10,219 bases of DNA from the NCBI GenBank assembly GCA_024653845.1, contig JANLHA010000100.1, positions 1 to 10,219 on the forward strand. Direction: 5' to 3'. Position 1 is the stretch's first letter; each line of letters begins with the position of its first letter. This document shows positions 6,510-10,219 of this stretch, piece by piece. Both the position numbers and the translations under genes were made by a program. Origin of the DNA: Candidatus Omnitrophota bacterium. GTDB taxonomy: Bacteria > Omnitrophota > Gorgyraeia > Zapsychrales > JANLHA01. The notes beneath the pieces were generated by a model. That model was not told where the DNA came from. It made no database searches and was given only the letters and a program-made list of their open reading frames with translations.

Positions 6510-8780
6510 ATGTCTCAATTAGGAAAACCCATCAGACGCGACCACACCAAATTGCTTTGTGACATTGGAGAGCTCAGCGGGCTTTTCCGTGATACCACCA
6601 GTCTTGAAGCCTTCTTGCAAAAGATCGTCGAGATGACGGCAGAACACATGCACGCCGAGGTCTGCTCGATTTATCTTTATTACGAAGAGCAGGAGGCATT
6701 GGTCCTTAAGGCGACCAAAGGTCTTAAGCCCGAAGCCATCGGGAAAGTCAAATTGAAACTGGGAGAAGGGTTGACCGGTGTTGCGGTCAAAGAGATGCGC
6801 CCCATTTGCGTGCAGAATGCCAGCCTAGCTCCCAACTATCGTTATTTCCCAGAAATTGGGGAAGAGGCGTATGAATCCTTTCTAGTCGTTCCGATCATGA
6901 GAGGCAACATTCGCATCGGTGCCATTGTTATTCAAAATTCCAAGAAGGATGCATTCAATGAAGACGATGTCCATGCTCTAAGAGCTCTCACAGCCCAACT
7001 GGCCAATACCATCGAAACCGCCAAAGTTTTGATGACCCTCAAAGAAAAACAACCTGCCGTTGAGCCATTGTTATCGAAGATCCAAGGAATGGTTTTAATC
7101 AAGGGCAAGGTGGGGTCTCATGGGCTTGCTCATGGCCAGGCAAGTGTGTATGAACATGCGCATTCGTTTTCTAAACTCAAAGAATATTTCTCTCCTAAAA
7201 CATTCACTATCCAGGATTTTTATACTGCATTGAATGTCACAGAAAAACAGCTCAACGAACTTGAGAAATATGTTGAGAACAAGCTTTCTGACGATACGGC
7301 CATCATTTTTACAGCGCAAACATTGATGCTGAAAGATAAAGATTTTATCGATACCATCGTTGAAAAGATTCAAGGTGGCACAAACGCATCCTATGCTATT
7401 TGTCAAACGTTGGAAACATATATTGAAAAACTTGCCAATTTGCCGGATTACTATTTGCGTGAACGTCAACAGGACGTGATGGACGTCGGTAAACGTCTTT
7501 TGAGCAATCTTTTGGGGATTGCGGATTCCGAACATGATTGTCAAAATCATATTGTGATTGCCCAGGATTTGTATCCGTCGGATATTCTCAAGTTATCTTC
7601 TCACGGTATTCACGGGCTCATTCTTTTGAGCGGGGGGATCACATCTCATTTGTCGATTCTAGCGCGGTCTCTTGAAATTCCTCTCGTTATTGCCGATGAC
7701 CCCAGGTTATTAAAACTTCCGTCGGAAATTGAGATCTTGCTCGATGCTGAACAGGGAAGCATTTACATCAACCCGACGGAAGATGTGGTGCGGTCATTTA
7801 AAAACCAAGAGAATGCCAAGGTCAAGATTGAACATTTGGGAGACATTGTTAAGGAAGAAACACGTACGGCGGATGGAGTGCGCGTTAAGCTTTTGGCCAA
7901 TATCAATCTTTTGAGTGAACTGCCCACAGCCCATCAAGTCAAGGCTGAAGGGGTGGGGCTTTATCGTACGGAGTTTCCTTTCATGGTCCGATCTTCTTTT
8001 CCGTCGGAAGAAGAACAATTCTCGATTTATCAGAAATTGATCCAGGGAATGGGACACAAAGAAGTCACATTGAGGACATTGGATATTGGAGGGGACAAAA
8101 TTCTCTCTTATTACGATTATGGGAAAGAAGAGAACCCTTTTTTAGGAATGCGTTCTATTCGGTTTTCTTTGCTACATCAGGATGTTTTTTGTGAACAGCT
8201 CCGGGCGATTTTAAGGGCAGGTGTGGGTGCTGATTTGAAGATCATGTTCCCGATGATTTCTTCTGTTGATGAATTTTTAGAAGCCAAAGAAATCGTGGCC
8301 AAGTGTATGGAAGAGTTGAAGAGGGACGGACTCCAATATCATCTCTATCCTAAAATTGGGATGATGGTTGAACTTCCTGCGGTGATTGAAATCATCGACG
8401 AGCTTGCCCATTTGGCGGACTTTTTCTCAATTGGGACCAATGATTTTATCCAGTATATGCTCGCGGTTGACCGCACGAATGAAAAAGTTGCGCATCTTTA
8501 TCTTCCTCATCACCCATCGGTGTTACGGGCTTTGAAAAAGGTCGTGGATGCAGCTTCGCGGTATCATAAGGAAGTCACCATTTGTGGGGACATGGCTCAT
8601 GAAGAAAAATATCTCCCGTATTTTTTGGGAATTGGTCTTCGTCAATTCAGCCTTGACCCGCATGTCATTCCTGCGATCCAGCAGGCGATTGAGAAAATCC
8701 ATTTGAAAGAGGCCGTTCAGAGTACAGAAAAACTTCTTTCTCAAAATCGGATCAAAGAAATTAATCAATTAATCAGTTGA
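6510..8780 (+). CDS. ptsP: PtsP: GAF-domain phosphoenolpyruvate-protein phosphotransferase (Enzyme I-Ntr)
   Basis: 756 residues, close to the usual PtsP length. The GAF sensor domain covers about 15-175 ('LGEGLTGVAV', 'SFLVVPIMRGNIRIGAIVIQN'). The Enzyme I N-terminal domain, which binds the HPr-like partner, covers about 195-330. The phosphohistidine domain has 'LLSGGITSHLSILARSLEIP' with H380 as the phosphorylated residue. The PEP-binding barrel (about 450-735) shows 'GVGLYRTEFPFM', 'RTLDIGGDK', 'NPFLGMRSIR', 'GMMVELPAV', 'FFSIGTNDFIQYMLAVDR', and catalytic C692 in 'ICGDMA' (more often CGEMA). The protein takes phosphate from PEP and passes it to NPr (PtsO), then to EIIA-Ntr (PtsN), a regulatory rather than sugar-uptake chain. 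Neither partner is in the window. All key residues are present. No Shine-Dalgarno precedes the ATG; upstream sequence is AAACCAACC. The gene probably shares a transcript with the tRNA-Pro upstream and the metallopeptidase 18 nt downstream. Confidence 0.96.
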   Translation: MSQLGKPIRRDHTKLLCDIGELSGLFRDTTSLEAFLQKIVEMTAEHMHAEVCSIYLYYEEQEALVLKATKGLKPEAIGKVKLKLGEGLTGVAVKEMRPICVQNASLAPNYRYFPEIGEEAYESFLVVPIMRGNIRIGAIVIQNSKKDAFNEDDVHALRALTAQLANTIETAKVLMTLKEKQPAVEPLLSKIQGMVLIKGKVGSHGLAHGQASVYEHAHSFSKLKEYFSPKTFTIQDFYTALNVTEKQLNELEKYVENKLSDDTAIIFTAQTLMLKDKDFIDTIVEKIQGGTNASYAICQTLETYIEKLANLPDYYLRERQQDVMDVGKRLLSNLLGIADSEHDCQNHIVIAQDLYPSDILKLSSHGIHGLILLSGGITSHLSILARSLEIPLVIADDPRLLKLPSEIEILLDAEQGSIYINPTEDVVRSFKNQENAKVKIEHLGDIVKEETRTADGVRVKLLANINLLSELPTAHQVKAEGVGLYRTEFPFMVRSSFPSEEEQFSIYQKLIQGMGHKEVTLRTLDIGGDKILSYYDYGKEENPFLGMRSIRFSLLHQDVFCEQLRAILRAGVGADLKIMFPMISSVDEFLEAKEIVAKCMEELKRDGLQYHLYPKIGMMVELPAVIEIIDELAHLADFFSIGTNDFIQYMLAVDRTNEKVAHLYLPHHPSVLRALKKVVDAASRYHKEVTICGDMAHEEKYLPYFLGIGLRQFSLDPHVIPAIQQAIEKIHLKEAVQSTEKLLSQNRIKEINQLIS

Positions 8781-8784
8781 TTAA
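8761..8784. repeat. Small palindrome over the ptsP stop codon
   Basis: TTAATCA (8769-8775) and TGATTAA (8778-8784) are complementary around a 2-nt centre, and a further TTAATCAA copy sits at 8761-8768. It overlaps the ptsP TGA. It could be a protein-binding site, but in AT-rich sequence this short symmetry may be chance. Confidence 0.3.
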
Positions 8785-8798
8785 AGAATAAACCAATC

Positions 8799-9584
8799 AT
8801 GAAGCGTAAAATTTGGTTTTTTATAGTCGTGGTGATTTTCACTTTGGCTTTTTGTGCGTCGGCCAAGGCCAATGATATTGAAGGGATCGTCCAAAGAGTC
8901 AAAGAGCAATACGGAATCAATTTGGTTTATGTTTCTATTCCTGTGTCTCCCAGCCCGGACGTGACGTATGTGGGACCGGGTAAGGGGGATTATTCCATCC
9001 TTTTTGAATATTTACGTGTCATTGAAAAAGAAATTCAGAAGTATCCCCCGGAATTTTTCCAAAAAACGAATCTTAAAAATATATTTTTCGTGAAAAAGTT
9101 ATTCTATCAAGATAAGGCGGCTGAAGGGGCGTACAATTATCCGCATCATGTGATTTTTCTGGATTTTTTGCGCAATCATGGCAATAAAATTGCGCAACGG
9201 CATCATTTCCATCATGAGATCTATCATATGATCACGCAACATATTCCAGATTACACGCTTCACCACGATGAGGTTTGGGAAAGTTGGAATGAGCCGGGAT
9301 TTGCGTATGGTAAGGGCGCGGGGTCGAATCAAAAGAATCCCTTGAATCTTTTTGCTCCGCCGAAATTGGGATTCATGACAGAGTACGCGATGATGTCTGT
9401 TGAGGAAGATAAGGCCGAAACTTATGCCTGCTTTTTTGTGTCATCTCAACATAAGCTTATGCATCGTTGGATGGAAAAAGATGAGATTCTTCGTAAGAAA
9501 GTTGAATATATGAAGAACTTTATTCAAAATTTTTGTTCGCAGATCAACGAGGAGTATTGGCAGCGTTTCTTGAAATTATCCTAA
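8799..9584 (+). CDS. Secreted putative zinc metallopeptidase (HEXXH)
   Basis: 261 residues. A Sec signal peptide covers residues 1-24, with a hydrophobic core 'IWFFIVVVIFTLAF' and an A-K-A cleavage site before N25, so the mature protein is probably periplasmic or secreted. A zinc-binding H139-E-I-Y-H143 lies in the His-rich stretch 'QRHHFHHEIYHMITQH'. About 60 residues later 'SVEEDKAETYACFF' offers E203 or E207 as the third ligand, as in gluzincin-type peptidases with an 'EDxAE' helix. Residues about 25-130 are a conserved-looking front part ('YGINLVYVSI', 'LRVIEKEIQKYPPEFF', 'KNIFFVKKLFY', 'PHHVIFLDF') in which the helix-strand pattern resembles other small secreted metallopeptidases. I do not recognise a named family, and the substrate is unknown. 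The start lies 18 nt after the ptsP stop with no promoter between, so the two are probably cotranscribed. The tRNA-Arg promoter begins 24 nt after its stop. Confidence 0.75.
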   Translation: MKRKIWFFIVVVIFTLAFCASAKANDIEGIVQRVKEQYGINLVYVSIPVSPSPDVTYVGPGKGDYSILFEYLRVIEKEIQKYPPEFFQKTNLKNIFFVKKLFYQDKAAEGAYNYPHHVIFLDFLRNHGNKIAQRHHFHHEIYHMITQHIPDYTLHHDEVWESWNEPGFAYGKGAGSNQKNPLNLFAPPKLGFMTEYAMMSVEEDKAETYACFFVSSQHKLMHRWMEKDEILRKKVEYMKNFIQNFCSQINEEYWQRFLKLS

Positions 9585-9608
9585 CTGCCAGAAGGGATTT
9601 TGCTCCTC

Positions 9609-9636
9609 TTGCGAATTTGGAGATGATTGCTATAAT
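9609..9636 (+). promoter_or_regulatory. Promoter upstream of tRNA-Arg
   Basis: TTGCGA (9609-9614), a 16-nt spacer, and a perfect TATAAT (9631-9636) preceded by TGC, an extended -10 element. The start point would be near 9643, about 20 nt before the tRNA. The same TTGC -35 core occurs at the other two promoters called here. Confidence 0.65.
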
Positions 9637-9661
9637 GAACCGATAAATTTATCGAAAATTC

Positions 9662-9735
9662 GGCCCCGTAGCTCAGTTGGATAGAGCAACAGCCTTCTAA
9701 GCTGTGGGTCGCACGTTCGATTCGTGCCGGGGTCG
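9662..9735 (+). tRNA. tRNA-Arg (UCU)
   Basis: Full cloverleaf. Acceptor GGCCCCG (9662-9668) pairs with CGGGGTC (9728-9734), including one G.U. D stem is GCTC/GAGC, with A in the D loop at the usual arginine identity position. Anticodon stem is ACAGC/GCTGT with loop CTTCTAA, anticodon TCT at 9696-9698. T arm is GCACG-TTCGATT-CGTGC. Discriminator is G9735. CCA is not encoded. It reads AGA (and AGG by wobble). The next protein gene starts 23 nt downstream. Confidence 0.97.
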
Positions 9736-9758
9736 TTTCTTAAAAAGATAAGATCAAT

Positions 9759-10219
9759 ATGAAAGCCCTCAAAAATTTTATTCTTGGTGTTTTTCTTCTT
9801 GTCCTTGTTCTTTTTATCGCTGCATACTTTCTCGTCGAGTTCAAAGGTAAAGAGTTCCTTCCCGCCACATTACAAAACATTTTAGAGCGGCCTGTGGCTA
9901 TAGAAGAGGTCAAGTTCTTGCCGCCCATGGGCCTGTATCTGAAGAACGTGAAAGTCGAGGGGGCGCTCGAAGCCGAGAATATCAAATTGCAATTGGGATT
10001 CCCGTTTGTGATGGGGCCTCGGATTGTTTTTTCTTCAATTGACGTCGAGAAGCCTTTATTGATCATTACCAAAACGTCAGAAAAGAAGTTCGCCTGGGGA
10101 CAAGCTCTAGAGGTTCCTTTAAGTCTCGAGAGTCCATCCGCGTCGCCCGAGGTTGCGCAGACGGAAGTTTCTCCAAAAACATTGCAAGGCATTGCTATTC
10201 AAAATTTCTTTATCAATGA
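9759..10219 (+). CDS. Second AsmA-like envelope protein, N-terminal part (3' end outside window)
   Basis: Open from ATG 9759 to the window end, 153 full codons. One N-terminal membrane anchor (about residues 6-26: 'FILGVFLLVLVLFIAAYFLV') precedes a probably periplasmic region. 'RPVAIEEVKFLPPMGLYLKN' (about 44-63) and 'IVFSSIDVEKPLLIITKT' (about 89-106), then 'KKFAWGQAL', line up with matching segments of the minus-strand protein that starts at 2468, pointing to a diverged paralogue with the AsmA/DUF748 beginning. A role in envelope lipid traffic is inferred from the family. There is no clear Shine-Dalgarno (only a weak AAGA-like stretch). It lies 23 nt after tRNA-Arg with no terminator or separate promoter visible, so it probably reads from the tRNA promoter. 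The family call is less certain than for the longer copy because little of the protein is present. Confidence 0.65.
   Translation, partial: MKALKNFILGVFLLVLVLFIAAYFLVEFKGKEFLPATLQNILERPVAIEEVKFLPPMGLYLKNVKVEGALEAENIKLQLGFPFVMGPRIVFSSIDVEKPLLIITKTSEKKFAWGQALEVPLSLESPSASPEVAQTEVSPKTLQGIAIQNFFIN

Noticed and set aside
8841..8860. Lipobox at Cys19 of the metallopeptidase
   Set aside because: The residue before Cys is Phe, which does not fit a lipobox; A-K-A at 22-24 is a good signal peptidase I site.

Overview
The window looks like chromosomal DNA of a diderm (Gram-negative-type) bacterium. It encodes a lipoprotein murein peptidase, two AsmA-like envelope proteins, a secreted metallopeptidase and the nitrogen-type PTS enzyme PtsP. 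Base composition is moderate. Only one of the seven protein genes has a clear Shine-Dalgarno sequence. The mix of long AsmA-like proteins, an NlpC/P60 lipoprotein, a dipeptide epimerase and a DUF819 membrane protein would fit a poorly cultured envelope-rich lineage such as Omnitrophota or a deltaproteobacterium. That placement is a guess from gene content, not a measured result.

Layout. Positions 1-2468, minus strand: the N-terminal 822 codons of a very long AsmA-like protein, open at the window edge, with a promoter so close to its ATG that the mRNA would be nearly leaderless. Positions 2577-6298, plus strand: three genes that read as a murein-peptide scavenging unit. These are an NlpC/P60 lipoprotein with SH3b domains, an L-Ala-D/L-Glu-type dipeptide epimerase, and a DUF819 integral membrane protein whose ATG overlaps the epimerase stop. 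A 108-nt imperfect hairpin lies between the first two. Positions 6320-8780: a promoter, tRNA-Pro(UGG), then ptsP 30 nt downstream with no visible terminator or second promoter between them. Positions 8799-9584: a secreted HEXXH-type putative metallopeptidase, 18 nt after ptsP. Positions 9609-10219: a promoter, tRNA-Arg(UCU), then 23 nt later the start of a second AsmA-like gene that runs off the window.

How the genes may work together. The lipoprotein would cut stem peptides outside the inner membrane to release an L-Ala-D-Glu-type dipeptide. The DUF819 protein is the natural candidate to import it. The cytoplasmic epimerase would convert it to L-Ala-L-Glu for ordinary peptidases. The enzyme assignments rest on visible catalytic motifs; the transport role is inference from gene order. 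The two AsmA-like genes at the ends resemble each other over their N-terminal ~120 residues and probably act in lipid or envelope traffic.

No CRISPR array, insertion sequence, phage gene or toxin-antitoxin pair was seen. No gene-free stretch exceeds about 150 nt.
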